Assembly: GCA_028023455.1 (NCBI GenBank)
Contig: JAQFVV010006309.1
Span: 4,158,096-4,222,095 of the forward strand
Reading direction: 5' to 3'
Source: Epiperipatus broadwayi
Taxonomy: Eukaryota > Onychophora > Udeonychophora > Euonychophora > Peripatidae
Length of the DNA: 64,000 bases
In this document: piece after piece, positions 1-13,026 of the stretch
Position numbering within the stretch: the stretch's first letter is position 1
Layout: every line of letters starts with the position of its first letter
The notes under the pieces: model-generated
Database searches by the model: none
Seen by the model: only the letters and a program-made list of their open reading frames with translations
Told to the model about the DNA's origin: nothing
Program-made: the position numbers and the translations under genes

Positions 1-2520
1 TGCTATAAATGTAGACAGTTTAAATTCTTAAGTTATAAATGTAGATAGTTTAAATTCTTAAGTTTCAGATCATTTAAGCTAATTATTTTAATTAATATAG
101 TGTAATTATTTCAACTTCTTTAAAATGATAAATAGTTTTTTATTATCTTTTACATTTTAATAAATTTTAATGTAATTGTAATATAGTAACATTTCCTTAA
201 GATTTTCGAATAATTTACTTCTAATTTTGAAAACTAGAGGGCGAACATGATTTTTATGATGTGGTTGCTAAAGTAAACCTTTACCAAATATTGTATATAT
301 ATTTTTCATTTTTCTGTTAATAAGCTAATCCAAATAATAATAAACTATAAATATTGTAATTAATTTCCCCCTAAAAATAACAGTTATAAAAATAAAATGT
401 AATTATTAAATATAATGTTTCTAGCAGACATTTTTTTGTAAACGTTTTTTGGGTCACTGAAACTATAGATTTATCAAAAATACGAGCTGCCATCGTGGTT
501 TATTTGAAAACTCATAAGTACTGAAAGATTTATTTCTTTAATATTACATTTATTTTTATTGTTTTAATTAAAAAACATAATAGATAAAATACAGTGAACA
601 TTAATAAAATATATATTTTCCATTATCAATTGGTGCTAAATTAATTTTTGACTATTACCCTTTCTTTCACCAAATGGTCAAAATGTCTGAGTTTATTTTA
701 CAATTATTTTTTCTAAAATATATAGATATTGATCTAATGTCAGGCCTATGTATATGGATAGTTAATGATATTGGGGTTCAAAACTTACAGTGAAAAGAGA
801 GGTTCTGAATGGCTATAAAAAAATCAAGATTACAAACAAAAACATAACGATCATTATAATTTACACCATCTCTAAAGGAGCATATTCATAGTCTAAAAAG
901 AGGAATTCTTACAAATGTTGAAACCATAGCATTTAGCAACCTTACTTTGTGACTTTTAAAGTACTATGTTTTGATTTCACAAACAAGCAAATTATAATTT
1001 CTTTTTTAATAAATTTTCACAAATTTCAACCATAGAGCTTTTTTTTATTACTTACAAAAAAAAAGCTTCTGTAATGGTCAAGTTTTGTATAATCAATCAA
1101 CAAGACTGAAAGACCAAGCAGAGATTCTCAACCACTGGGCACAAGGCTAGCCCCCATGTCACCTGGTTTAAACCCCTACCTCAGCTTCCTAGTCTCAACC
1201 ACCTAATTAACATCCTTGATGTCACATCACCTCCCTTCTCTGTATAGCCCAACATAACTCAGAGTTTGAACATAGACTCTCACTCTCAGGGTTCTTCATA
1301 ACACACCACATGACAAGGCACCAGCACTCCTAAGTCGTACGTAAATCTGTTTATCTTATATTTATTTATATGGTTTCAGGGTTCAACCATTTCTATGAGA
1401 CTCAAAAATTAATATTATATGATAAATTACCTAAGTATGATATGCTAATTAAGTGAATGGATGTGTTCTTAGGGTAACTGATTAATAGCCAAAACTCACA
1501 AGTCAAATTAATAATACAATAAGTTTATTTAAATAAATAAATATGATTGAGAGAGCAGCTTACAAGTACAGAAGTATGATATACTGACTTTTACATAATG
1601 TTATTGAAAGTAATGGTGGATTACAATAATGATGTGTGCCCTATTTTTATATTGGAATTACAAAGTTTTAGGGTTTATTAAGTGAACAGGTTTGATTTCA
1701 GGTTACCTGAGGTTGCTTATGAGTGTAAACAGAGGCCAGACAGCAAATATTAATAAGTTGTGGTACTATCTATGTGAGTGGTGACAATGGTGCATTATGG
1801 CAAGGCTGATTGGCTTTGGTCATCTAGTAGGATGGTTCACCACTATCCAATGAGCAGCAAATAAATAATTGACAAAGGCAGAATTGAGATAGTAAGCTAG
1901 TAGTTTAATTTAAAGACATACAATTGTATTTACATATATACATAGCCTATTTAAGGGGCATTAAAATAATAAAAGGGTCATAGTGACCTGCACATAATAA
2001 CCCTAGTCCTGCTTTTTGACTTACAGAAGCAGAGATCTCTGACTTCCATTAATACCAGAATATATGGACCAGGCTCTGGCTGTTTATTACACCTCTCAGG
2101 ACTTCTGGAGTCTTTACATATCTTACCATAGATGACATTTTCATATACACATAGTATTTTTTTACATTCCTCACCATATATGGCATTTTAAACAGTTTTC
2201 TAACCTTATAAGATCAGCTGTGTAACTCTGTGATCTAACAACATTGTTATTTAACAATCGTTACATTGCTACATTTTATGGTTACAGTTATTTATATAAT
2301 ATAATTGTTTACACACAATCATTATACATACTTACTGTAAAATGTTATTATTTTTATTCTGCACATTTAATATACATTTATTATTGTACAAAGTTATTAT
2401 TTTTATTCTACATATTCATTATACATTTATTATTGTACAACATACATATGTACATACCTTGCTTGACCTTGAATATTGCATTAAACAGGAATTAAACAAT
2501 CATCTAACTGTATATATTCA
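1..2520. other. AT-rich non-coding DNA, nothing recognised
   Basis: There is no coding region with family resemblance. Open frames here, such as 2244-2495, are low-complexity Tyr/Ile/Leu strings from AT-rich DNA. Positions 1110-1340 are noticeably more GC-rich and pyrimidine-rich and are probably an unidentified old repeat. I saw no terminal repeats or tRNA-like boxes in the right order. Confidence 0.6.
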
Positions 2521-2523
2521 CTA

Positions 2524-2800
2524 TAAATACTTTTAGAGAAAGGCTTTAACCTTTATCATATGCACCTTGAACATTTATAATAGTTAAATTTTGACTATAG
2601 AGGAACCTCTCAAACCTTGACACAAGATAGTGACTTTATAAAGATAAAAATGGGCCATATTATCTTTTTAAAGTCACTATTTTGTATTGAAGTTTGAGAC
2701 GGTCCCTCTATAATAAAAAAAAAAAGACATTATTTGATTATTATAAACTTCAAGGTGCATTTGATAAAGATTAAAGTCTTTCTCTAAAAATATTTATATA
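2524..2800. repeat. Fold-back (MITE-like) inverted repeat, ~277 bp
   Basis: The two ends are near-perfect reverse complements: the arm 2524-2575 (TTTTAGAGAAAGGCTTTAAC...) pairs with 2748-2800 (...AAAGTCTTTCTCTAAAA). Inner segments also pair, for example the block around 2625-2645 with its mirror around 2674-2700. The element has no coding capacity. Non-autonomous DNA elements and fold-backs have this shape. I could not find a convincing target-site duplication, so the superfamily is open. Confidence 0.7.
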
Positions 2801-3475
2801 CTTCCTATGCACTTAATAAATAATCACAACTTTATATTCAATCTAAATAGCAATTAAGTCATGCAATTATATAAATTTATATAAAATTTTAAATATGTGT
2901 AAAAATATAGGATACTTAGGGCTTGATTTATTTACATATAACATTACTGGTTTGCAACCCTTTACTCTTGGTTCTAATATGTAACCAATTTTTATATCAA
3001 TTATTCTCTGACTTTAATTAATAAAATTATGTTTAAAATAGTACAAACTTGTTTCCCCATACTAAATATTAAAAAGTTAGTCTTGGTATGAGTTTAAAAC
3101 TATTATTTGCATCCATTTCCAACCATTATCCATCCACTGCAAGATGAAGGGCTCTCCAAGTTCAATCTATCTTTCCCAATCTCTAGCCTCTCTTCTCCCC
3201 ATCACCCCAGCACACTTCCTTATTTCATCCATCCATGTCACATGTAAATAGCTCATTATTAATGTGGGTTGACATGGATTATTATTCCTATCAAAGAATT
3301 CGTTAATTATCTTTTTTATTTAGTATCATGGTTTCTGAACATTACTTAAACTAGGAAATGTATTTTCACATAGAATACCCCAAATAATCTAATCATTTGT
3401 CTTAAAATAAAACTTCAGATGTCATCTCATTGGAAATCTTTTAGAAAACAAATATATAAGTTCTTTTTGTTATTG
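2801..3475. other. AT-rich non-coding DNA
   Basis: No gene is recognised. A pyrimidine-rich, relatively GC-rich island at about 3110-3240 stands out from its surroundings and may be an old repeat fragment. No motif identifies it. Confidence 0.5.
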
Positions 3476-3566
3476 TTTTTTTTTATATGTCAAATGCATT
3501 GACCGGGAAGCGAACTCAGACCAGCTGCTTGGAAGACCGCTATGCTAATCACTAGGCCAACAATGC
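3476..3566 (-). repeat. tRNA-Gly(TCC)-like short SINE
   Basis: On the minus strand a 72-nt tRNA-like body runs from 3566 to 3495, followed by a short linker and an A-tract (a T-run at 3476-3484 on the plus strand). The first six acceptor bases GCATTG pair with CAATGC at the 3' end, and base 73 is A. The anticodon loop reads CTTCCAA, so the anticodon is TCC (Gly). The A-box region contains GGCCTAGTGATTAGCATAGC, as in tRNA-Gly. The T-arm has a mismatch (AGTTCGCTTCC), so it is not a clean functional tRNA. GTTATTG occurs on both sides (3469 and 3574), as expected for a retroposed copy with a target duplication. A tRNA pseudogene is the alternative. Confidence 0.7.
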
Positions 3567-3580
3567 TTGACTAGTTATTG

Positions 3581-5479
3581 TTTTTTTAAAATTAAAATAT
3601 CAAAAGTGAACCCTATTGTTAGCAAATCATGTTATCCAAATAACAGTTTATTTATTATTTCTTAACATTATATTTTAATACTCTTCTTAAATTTAAATAA
3701 ATAGGTCAAGATTTATTTCCATTTATATAAAATATGCTTACAATATATAATTTTCATTTATTACATAAGATAGAATTTATATTAAAATACCAATCTGAAC
3801 ATAAACTTTAAAAACCATATCTAATATAATAAAATGTTTTTGTTTTTACTCAAAATAACAATTGTCTTTATCCAGTAGTAACATCTAATATTTAATTTTT
3901 GATAACTGGGGAATAAAAACAATGTCATTTATAAATATAAAAATACTATGCATGAATTAATTTCTTGCTTATTTTAAAATGACTTTAATTGAGTATAAAT
4001 TGCTCTGTTGTGAAAATGATTTATATTAAATAAAAAAGACTTGTCATCAAGTAAATAATCATATATGAATGTCATTTTTATATGTAATGTATTATATCAT
4101 AATTTGTTAAATAGTTCTAATTCCTATTTATTTTATAATTTTATGAAAGATATAAATAATAAATTAAATAGACAGTGATTAGAGTAGTATGAAAATATTT
4201 CATATCTACATGTAAAACATTATTTACATTTGATATTTAAACATATCTCTTTATTTTATTGTGTATAGCACTTCATTAGCATGAATAGTTAATTTTCTCT
4301 TAAGTAATATTTTTTCTATGATAAAAATTTCTCTTAAGTAACATTTGCAGAAATCTAAGGAAACCTTGCATGCATGTTTTATATGATAATTTCCTGTAGT
4401 TTTTAGAAGAAAAAACCATGGCAGTTCAATTTATAGTATTTTTTTAATAGTGCTTTTAGTGAAAGATATATATGTATAGAAAAAAGAATTTCAATTAATG
4501 GAGAAAACTTTTATAATACTTTTGTGGCTGAATTTAGGTATGTATAATTATATTTATTATATTTTTTAAAATTACAACAAAATTAATTATCTTCATGCAA
4601 AATTACTTTTAATTATAAATGAATCGTTACAATATTAGTTACATTGTTAAATATTAGTTTGTAAAAAAAAAAAAAAGTAAAATAACAATATGAATAAAAT
4701 GTATATTTTTGTTCACAGTATATATATATGAATGTGTGTGTAAATCAATTATATTCAGTGTTTATTTTAATTTCATTTTCTTCTTTATCAATATTATTTA
4801 AAATAAATATTTGAAAACAAATTGTGTCACAAAATTTTTTATTTTGGTAGAAAAAAATACTCTCTAAACAAATTTCTTTTATCTAGATCATGAACTCTGT
4901 TGGTTGTTTGAAAGACACACATCTTTATAAAACCTGTTATCAAAATAATTGATAGATATTTTTATAGCTTGCTCTTTCTATAATTAGATGTATTAATTTT
5001 TTAAAATATTAAAAATGTTCTAATTTAAAACTAAAACATTAATTTATACAATTTATGAATAAATTTAAAATTAATAACTTTTAAAAATATTTAAATTTGT
5101 TATATTTTTATGTTTTGATAAATATTACATTTTATTAGCTTTATTATAGCATTATTTATTTTTTATGATGAATTATTAAATTATTGTGAAAGTTGCATAT
5201 TCAACAAATGCATAATAAATTCAATGTGGCATTGTTTAAGAAAAAATGGTTAAAATTTTCATTCTGTATTAGAATGAATAAAATTCAGTTCAAATCAATT
5301 AACTAAGAAATAAAAAATATACATATTAAAACTTAAAATTTGTTTTATTAATCAGCTAAATGTGTCTACTACTTTGCTTGTTTTCAAGAAATTAGTTAAT
5401 AGTACTGATAAAAACATTAAAAATTTTTAAAATATTAAACAGGTAATTTATTATCTTATTACAAACCATATACTCTGTT
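3581..5479. other. AT-rich non-coding DNA, nothing recognised
   Basis: This is a long stretch of AT-rich sequence with homopolymer and TA/AT runs. No open frame, terminal repeat or RNA-gene signal could be supported on either strand. Confidence 0.6.
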
Positions 5480-5735
5480 TTAAACCACTAAACATCACAT
5501 GATCACCACCATTCTTTATGCTTACACAAGCTGTTTACACAGAGACTAAACTTTTCATATAATAGTGTCATCCAGTGCAAGACAGAGTAATCAATGGATG
5601 CAAGAAACTACAAGCTAGAAACTAGTCTGGGGATATTGGATGAGTAGGCACTAGATAAGGATTTTATGCACAAACTTTGTTGCATACATTGATTACTCTG
5701 TCTTTCACTCTGTCCATATATTTGGTACATTCTTC
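5480..5735. repeat. TIR-A family repeat, degraded short copy
   Basis: It contains the TIR-A hallmarks: ATCACATGATCACC at the left, then CAGTGCAAGACAGAGTAATCAATGGATGC. The sequence then switches to the opposite orientation, with GAAACTAGTCTGGGGATATTGGATGAGTAGGCACTAG and ATTGATTACTCTGTC. The two ends are inverted with respect to each other. The middle of the usual ~410-bp unit is missing. Confidence 0.6.
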
Positions 5736-6329
5736 TATGATAAAAAATGTTTCAAATTTAATAAAGTTTTTTTAATATCATTTTAAATAACTGGAAAAAC
5801 AAAAAGAAATTCATCAAGAGGAGAAAAGATAATTTCAAAATTATCCCTTCAAAGTTAATTTTACTAAATCTTTAATTATTTGGATGGGTCCTACTCTCTT
5901 TCAGATTCCAATAAAACAATAAATATGGAAACTATCATTAAAAATATGATGAGGAAAATCAAAATCTTATAGCAAATGTTTCACTCACTAGTCCGAAAGT
6001 TCTCAGAATTGAGCAATCCTTCAAATTTTAAAATCCAGATACTCAAAAAGAATGCTTAAAAATTTCACCAGTTGAACATAATAATTTTTAAAATTCAATT
6101 AGAAAACAATCTTCCAGACAGTAACTCATATCATAATAATGTCTAACTCTTAATTTATCAAGTCTAAGTAATTGAAGACCTAAAATTTGCAATCAAGTGC
6201 AATTGTTGACCTCTTAACATTACAACACAAAAACAAATATTATTCTAAAAAATGAATATTGTTCCTTTCACTTCTATATCTTTACTCAATCACATTTGTA
6301 TGAGTTCATCACAACTATAAATTTCAAAA

Positions 6330-7080
6330 TGGAAACTTTATTTATAGCATATTGTACAAAATTAAGAATACAAAAGAGGGTGACTTCTGATGGTTACATG
6401 TATTATAAATTGAGGGTTTCATTTGTTACATAATAGAAACCCCAGGCAATATCATTGCTACTAAAGGTAAATTGAACAGATTAAAGTTTAGAGACAAGGA
6501 TGGAAAGTTCATAATCAGTTATAATGTAAGCTGGTACCAAGGAATATGAATTATGTATTTCTGCTACATCTTCAATTGACTCCATGTTTGTTCTGCCAGT
6601 TGGTCAGGACAAGTTCTTTTATCAATTTGTCTGACTTTCTTGATGTATTTTATCAGGAGATCCTCTGGACAGAGATCTGTTTCCTTCTCAAACAATACCT
6701 TGCATTGTATTGTCCAGATCCCATGGTTGATGTAGGTGGCAAGCCATATGTTGGCAAAAAGCCCTTGTTCAAAGGACTGGGGAAGCATTACACTAGCAAA
6801 GTTGGGGGTGGAAAACCTCCCCAGAACCAGGCCCCAAAGGCATGACCACAACTCACAACTGAGTAATATGTAGTCCATGGTCTCCTCCTGCTTGCTACAC
6901 ATTGGGCATAAGGGCCTTGAGGTTGACCTTGAGCAAGAAGTCTACATACTTGAATTAGAGTCTGAGGAATCTTGTCCATTTAATAAGCCTTGAAATTGAT
7001 ACTGAGAGCAGGATGGGGGAGTTTGCAATTTTCTTCAAATTGCAACATTGCAGTCCTATTGCAAAAAATGCTCTCAGAGA
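6330..7080 (-). pseudogene. 5'-truncated LINE: RT C-terminal tail and 3' UTR
   Basis: On the minus strand an open frame (6902-6564, ~112 codons) reads like the end of a non-LTR reverse-transcriptase protein. A Cys-rich motif (MCSKQEETMDYILLSC) is followed by a Trp-rich tail ending QLAEQTWSQLKM. This matches the zf-RVT and C-terminal layout typical of LINEs. The upstream Cys (CPMC) is in the same frame across a stop or frame change near 6900. A probable 3' UTR continues to about 6330 with AATAAAGTTTCC. The endonuclease and RT core are absent, as usual for 5'-truncated insertions. The clade cannot be named from this tail. Confidence 0.6.
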
Positions 7081-8265
7081 CAACTAATGTCATTTCTACA
7101 ATTTATTATATTATGCTACTGTCAATGATGATTTTCTAACATATCAACAATATTTATAATTGACTTAACTTGAATTCTCTTTTTACTTCTAGTTATTTTC
7201 TGATCATTAGTAGTAGTTACTTTTAGAGATACATTAATTTTAGATCTTTAGAAAAGCTATTAGTATAATCATCATCATATCATCATCATCATCATTATTA
7301 TTATTATGTACATGGCCTCCGAAGTTTTAATTCTTGCTGCAATAAAAAAAAATTGTCATTTTTATTAATAGCTAATAGATGAATAAAATGACTCAAAGTA
7401 TAAAAAATAATATTGTATGACATCCAATCAAGATATATTACAATAAATGTTTTACCATGTTTTTATTTTATTTATTTCTGATCTTTTCTATTGATTTGCT
7501 GTAAATGACATTCACATATCTTTAAATATTAGATACTATTGGAATTTATAGGTAATTTATATTTCTTCATTAATCATTAGTGTGTCTTCTCATAAAATAT
7601 TGTAAATTTTATTTGTAAAATAAAGCATTTTGGATTATGTTTCATTCATTATTGCTCTATTTTCTATATATGTTTCAGAATACTAGGTAAGTAAAATTAT
7701 ATTTACTATATGATTAAATATACTCAGAGATAATAACAATCAAAGAACTAAAACTAGATAAGATGCTATGTTATCTATTCAAAATTATAGTTCTTCTTTG
7801 TTTTTTAATTTGGTAATACAACCAGAGAAATGCAACTGTGAAATCTGGAATTGGCATTTAAAAACTCTATATCTAAAGTATATGTAAACTTATACCGAGA
7901 AGATAGCCTGGGAAATTTAAACGATTTTTTCTTTCTTTAATATAGTATGATTTAATTTAAGCTAAAGAAACAAATCCATTACTGACAATAAATAAAAGAA
8001 CTTCATAAAAAATAATAAAAAAATCAATTTTATTAAAACAACTATTAAATTTAAACGACTAAACTTTTAAATTTTTTAAAACGAACATTGAATGTGCTGA
8101 CGAGACTTTCCCATCAAGCAAATAGAAAATATTATTGTTAAATTTTCAAACAATACACTTTAATGTGGCAAAAATCAAATGATTTCATAATTTCTAAGAC
8201 TGTTTGTATTAAAATTTCAAAGTCTGTGTTCTAACCATAATAAAATATTAATGACATCAGAAACT
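7081..8265. other. AT-rich non-coding DNA with a small ATC/ATT microsatellite
   Basis: An imperfect (ATC)n/(ATT)n run occupies about 7268-7306. The remainder shows no gene, RNA gene or structured repeat. Confidence 0.5.
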
Positions 8266-8269
8266 GGTA

Positions 8270-8950
8270 TCCAACTTTAAAAGATGGAGTCTAGAGGCTA
8301 AATACCTAGACTTCCTCATTAAATACAACATTAACGGACTACCTACTAATCACTTCCTCTTTTACAAATGAGGTCACAACAACATAGATCCAACTTGCAG
8401 AATTTGCATGAACGGCGATGAGACATCGGATCACCTCTTCTCACAATGTACGGGACTCAAAGTGATCCGAGAAATCATACTCTCCAACACCAAGATAGAT
8501 TTCCAACTGATCTCATCTCTGAAGAATAATATCAATACTAAAACCTATCCAATAATACGTCTCTCAATATTTTTGAACTATGCCATATGGGTTACATGTT
8601 GTAAACTAATCATAGAACACCCACAAACTCTTATAACACAGGTTTTTTCCAAAACAATGATTAAAATCCAGAAGAGAGACCAACTCCTGGCATCATCAAA
8701 AGCATTTGAGGAGACTTGGACATTATACAATATGCCAAACTAACAACAAGGCAAAAAAAAAGGGGGGGGGGGCTAACAATCAGATAACAAATATGTGAAA
8801 GATTTAATGTTCACACCATATTGCACTACTTATACTCATCAGAACTCCAAATGGAAATAACAAGATAGTTAGAACAACAATGTAAACCTCATTTGTATGG
8901 TTCCACATCACTGTATACATTAGAAATAATAAATTATTATTGAAACTAAA
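8270..8950 (+). pseudogene. 5'-truncated LINE: RT C-terminal tail and 3' UTR
   Basis: The frame at 8408-8743, with in-frame similarity starting upstream at ~8330 across one TGA, encodes a zinc-finger-like CRICMNGDETSDHLFSQC. It then has a hydrophobic, Trp-containing tail ending EETWTLYNMPN. This is the same C-terminal architecture as the LINE at 6.3-7.1 kb, although the two sequences differ. A G-run at 8761-8771 follows the stop, then a ~180-bp probable 3' UTR ending near ATTATTATTGAAACT at about 8930-8945. The RT core and endonuclease are missing. Confidence 0.6.
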
Positions 8951-9019
8951 ATATTAATGACGCCAAAATATTTATTGATGTTTAAATAATAAATTATTTT
9001 ATTGATAATATATATTATC

Positions 9020-9121
9020 TTTTTTTTTCTCATGTGTCATAGCATCACCCAGGAAGCAAACCCGCTAACCCGGGACAATTGCTTGTAAAGCAGCTGTCGC
9101 TGACCTCTCAACCACCAATGC
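9020..9121 (-). repeat. Short tRNA-like SINE (GCATTGG/TAC subfamily)
   Basis: Read on the minus strand the element starts GCATTGGTGGTTGAGAGG, which resembles a tRNA-Gly acceptor and A-box. Its anticodon-like loop is TTTACAA (TAC), and it ends GGGTGATGC, then ATGACACATGAG, then an A-tract (T-run 9020-9028 on plus). TAATATAT occurs just outside both ends (9006 and 9127), a candidate target duplication. The whole element is only about 100 bp: a tRNA-like head, a short linker and a poly-A tail. Confidence 0.65.
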
Positions 9122-9134
9122 TTGACTAATATAT

Positions 9135-11145
9135 CATTGCCAACACCTTATCACACAGTAGACTAGCTTCAATAAAGCAAAATATTTTTTTTTATCTTTG
9201 TGTACCTACAAATCTTATTATTGTATCATTTGAGTGCCTTGCACATCTTTAAAACTTGCAATCCATCACGAAATGCCCTCAACTCTTTCGTTTAGACTTT
9301 ATTTTTGCAAAATTATTTATTATTTTATTATAGAAACAATAAAACAATAACGATTATTGCACAAGAGAACTAAAGTGTTAAAAAAAATTATTGAAAAGGC
9401 GTCACTTTTGAGGGATGTGATCCGAGAAATGATTGCTTCCATCTTGCATAAGGCACATTTACTCGCATTTTAACCTTGAATGGATAAATATCCATTCATA
9501 AATAATTAACAAACATCAAAATAAAGCGAAAAACTATACTTTATTTTAAACTATAATTTAATTTTTAAAGGATTTTTTTTCTTATTAACTATTAATATTT
9601 GATATTCCTCAAAATATTCTGGAGGTTGTAAAACTCCATTAATAGTATTTTATTACTCTCCTGGTCAGAGTTCTCCAAGAATGACTAACAGACTTGGCAA
9701 CAAAGATAGATTTTTTTTCCTTCTTGCATTTTTTACCCAGTTTAATTAACTAGTAGTATATGCGAAAGACAATCCAAATTAAATAAATAAAAACCTTAAA
9801 TAAAGATTTTAACCCCTCCCTTAAAATTTACAGATTATTTTGCAATTTTTAGAATTTATAAAAGACAAAAAAAAAAGTTTTAAAACTACATTTCAATAAA
9901 TGCTATTTATATATGAATATTAATTGTTAAATAAAGATTGAATTACAATCTTATGTCTCTAATTCATTGACCCATCTCTTTTTTTATCTCCTTTATTTCA
10001 ATGAAAAAATTCGATATATTTCCAGTAGGAATCAAGACATGTAGTATATCTTTAAAATGAATTATAAACAATAATTGCAAGGGCCATCAAATAATAAATA
10101 TAAAATTTATATGAAAAGAAAATAAAGAATTACTTATAACAGACAATAAAAACTCTATAGTAAAAAAAACATACACCAACAAAAAATTGTAGAATTCATT
10201 AAAGCCTACTAATGCATACAAAGCCATAAATTTAACATTGAATAAATACTAGAAATTAAAAATATAGTACTATCAATATATATCTTAAGAATTAATGAAG
10301 TCGTTAAAAAAAAGAAGAAGACAGCATTTAAATTTAATAAAGACTTTCAAAAAGGAAAAGATTTGTTAATAAAAGGTTCCGTATGTGGAAAATTAAATAA
10401 CATCTATGTGAGCTATTTTAAAAAAGAAACATTAATATGTTCAAGTGGACTTGTTTTTCATAAGTGATATGATAAATAATCTACTGCACAGTAAAGACCT
10501 CTTGAACAACTCTTCATAGAGAAACAGTGAAAAAGAAGATATTTATTAGACCTTCCTATTTTCAGATAATGTGCATTTGAGTAGTTTTCTATCCTTGTGT
10601 GACTTTCTATTTAAAAATAACTAGACATCTATTTATCAAACAATAAAGCATGGTTGAGATAGCTACGAGCTGATTTCTTGAAAGAAATACAATAAGTTTA
10701 TTTGAATTTGAATTTTTTACTCAGTCTGTATTCAAATTCAGATCAAAAACATTGTAAGAGGATGATTTATCATCACCATGAGAGTCTTCCAGTGGTATAT
10801 AAATAAATGATTATTTGTTAACTTTTAATAAAAATAAAAATTTAAATAAAAAACAATATAAAGTTTATAATAGAAAATGAAATAAATAATATATATATAT
10901 TTTACATAGGTAATGTTAAAAGAATTTAATATTAATGAAATAACAGTAATGAGTATATATAAATAGAAAGTATAAAAACGTAATCACTATTCAAACATAA
11001 ATATAAAAAAATCTTAATAACATATAAGAATAAGTTAAGTAATTCATAAGAAAAAAAGATAAGAGTAGCTCTCCTGACATCATCTAATGTAAACTTGAAT
11101 AGGTAGTAATTATATAAAATCTCCATTCTCAGATTGGTTTCTGGA
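9135..11145. other. AT-rich non-coding DNA, nothing recognised
   Basis: No open frame with family resemblance, no inverted termini and no tRNA-like element was found. The small open frame at 10932-11126 on the minus strand is a low-complexity Tyr/Leu string. Confidence 0.55.
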
Positions 11146-11149
11146 TTTT

Positions 11150-11525
11150 GCTCTTACCAATCATTTTTGGGGTTCAAAGTTGACAGAAATGTAGATATGC
11201 ATCTAGTAACTACCTTTGGCTTTATTTTATCTATCAAGTGGAATACCTAAAATTCAAATTAGACTAAGATTTTGAACTTAAGTCAATCTATTTTAACAGT
11301 TATATAGATCTAATTTTAGTTCAGTAAGAATATATTTAAGTAACTGCATATGTTTATTAATGTAGTGTTTTAATCTCCCAGGCTAGAAATATTTTGATAA
11401 AGGTATAAATCAAAAGTCAATCTGGGGATGGGAATTTAAATGCTAAGAGCAGAAATTTTATGTGCATCTGGAAATCAATTAGTCAAGCTTACACTAGGTG
11501 GCACTAGAGTGGAGAACTGCTTTTA
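11150..11525. repeat. TIR-A family repeat, old diverged copy
   Basis: It keeps the order of TIR-A landmarks at low identity: AATCTGGGGATGGGAATT, then ATTTTATGTGCATCTGG, then CACTAGGTGGCACTAGAGTGGAGA at the right end. The left end (11150-11280) is recognisable only by comparison with the copies at 14.7 and 19.6 kb. Confidence 0.35.
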
Positions 11526-11758
11526 TCTCATTACATTGTTTAAACTATGGAATTATATAATTTATTATTTTAAAAAAATTACAAAAAAATTAATGCAGAA
11601 ATATGGCAAATACTTTTTAAAGTTATATAAATTACTCATATATATATATATAGATTAAATTCTAATATACAGCACATATAGATGTATGACCCCTTCCTCC
11701 AGTAGAAATTCATATTTTATTTCATTTAGAATTTTTACATCTAAGATCTCATCGAATG

Positions 11759-12138
11759 TAGGATCTTTACTAATGAATAATATTTCTATAGTGTAATTTT
11801 CACTACACAACTCCCATGCAACATGAGGACTAGTTTCTATCCATGTTAGCACCTTGTGGCGGGATGTAATCATAAACATATGACCAAAGATATGAAAAAA
11901 ACCCAACTGATGAGTGATGATTCATCACGCATCTTGGGAACATAGATCTTTTTCTCATGTCTTTGGTCATATATTTATGATTACATCACTCCACAAGGTG
12001 TTAAAAGTGGATAAAAATCAATCCCTACCTTATGTGAGTATGTTATAGTGAAAATTACACTACAGAAATGATATTCTTATTGAATATTTTCTAATCCAAT
12101 GAATAACTAATAAAAATTATTAATATAGGATCTTTACT
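11759..12138. repeat. Fold-back element flanked by a 13-bp direct repeat
   Basis: Two arms (about 11775-11906 and 11945-12085) are reverse complements around a ~40-bp centre. For example, TAGTGTAATTTTCACTACA in the left arm pairs with GTGAAAATTACACTACAG in the right. The exact 13-mer TAGGATCTTTACT lies at both outer edges (11759-11771 and 12126-12138). A duplication this long is usual for target-primed retroposition, whereas most cut-and-paste transposons make 2-10 bp. No coding capacity. Confidence 0.7.
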
Positions 12139-13015
12139 GTCTGAATCACCTATGGGCTATCTAACTAAAACAAAAATCCTAAACTAGATTTGAAAAAATT
12201 TCAAGATTTCATCTAGTCTAAATTCTAACCCTAAGTCATGAGAATGGCAGATAAGTATAATAATCACTACCAAAAGATCTTTTGAAAAGTAAAATAAGTA
12301 AATTACAAACTTTTATGTTTTAATTAAATATAAATAAAATAATAAAAGTTAAAAACAATTCTTAAAATCAGTTATACAATAATTCAATGTTTATATAAAT
12401 ACAATATTTATTTATTAAACAATTTTAATAATTTAATAGAACCAAGTTTATGTTTTCTTATATGTAATATCCAAATAAACAATAGAATATCAGTAATGAT
12501 GAAATATCAACATTAAACAAACTGAATGGACAATATTACACCATCAATAAATATTTTTTCCAATTTTCATTAGACTAAAAAAAAAAGAAAAAAACAGAAG
12601 CCTTTATGTAAGACTCATATTTTTTGTTTGGACAATTTTATCACCTATACAGTATATTAGTTCCAATCATTCAAAATCTGATAACTAGTACCAGATATTA
12701 TTGAAATTTACAATTTTTAAAGTTAGGGAGGGCATAAAGACATTTTAAAGAACTCAGTTTCTGAGTTTAACTCTGTTTAAATATTGAATTGTAGCATATT
12801 TTAAACGTCTTTATGATTTGCATTAGACATTAAAGATTGTAGTTCTAATTAAGGTTTGGTCATAATACTCAATTTTGATGTAACTAGCTGATGAGGATAA
12901 TAATTAAACAAAAGATTTTGATCCAATGTAAAGCATTCTATTATTTTTTAGATTGTCTGAATTATGAAAATGTTTGTTGATAGCATTTACTTCCAGCTAT
13001 TCTGTCTGCTTGTTT
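12139..13015. other. AT-rich non-coding DNA
   Basis: No gene or structured repeat was recognised here. The small A-run at about 12578-12596 is the only simple-sequence feature. Confidence 0.5.
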
Positions 13016-13026
13016 GATGATGTATC

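Noticed and set aside
1110-1340. Possible SINE from GGTTTAAACCCC near 1165
   Set aside because: The would-be A-box and B-box are in the wrong order or strand, and no tail or duplication was found.
2244-2536. Overlapping open frames rich in Tyr, Ile, Leu and Phe
   Set aside because: Low-complexity translation of AT-rich DNA with no motif; typical chance frames.
3495-3566. Functional tRNA-Gly gene
   Set aside because: T-arm mismatch, a position 7-66 mismatch, an A-tract and flanking duplications indicate a SINE or retropseudogene.
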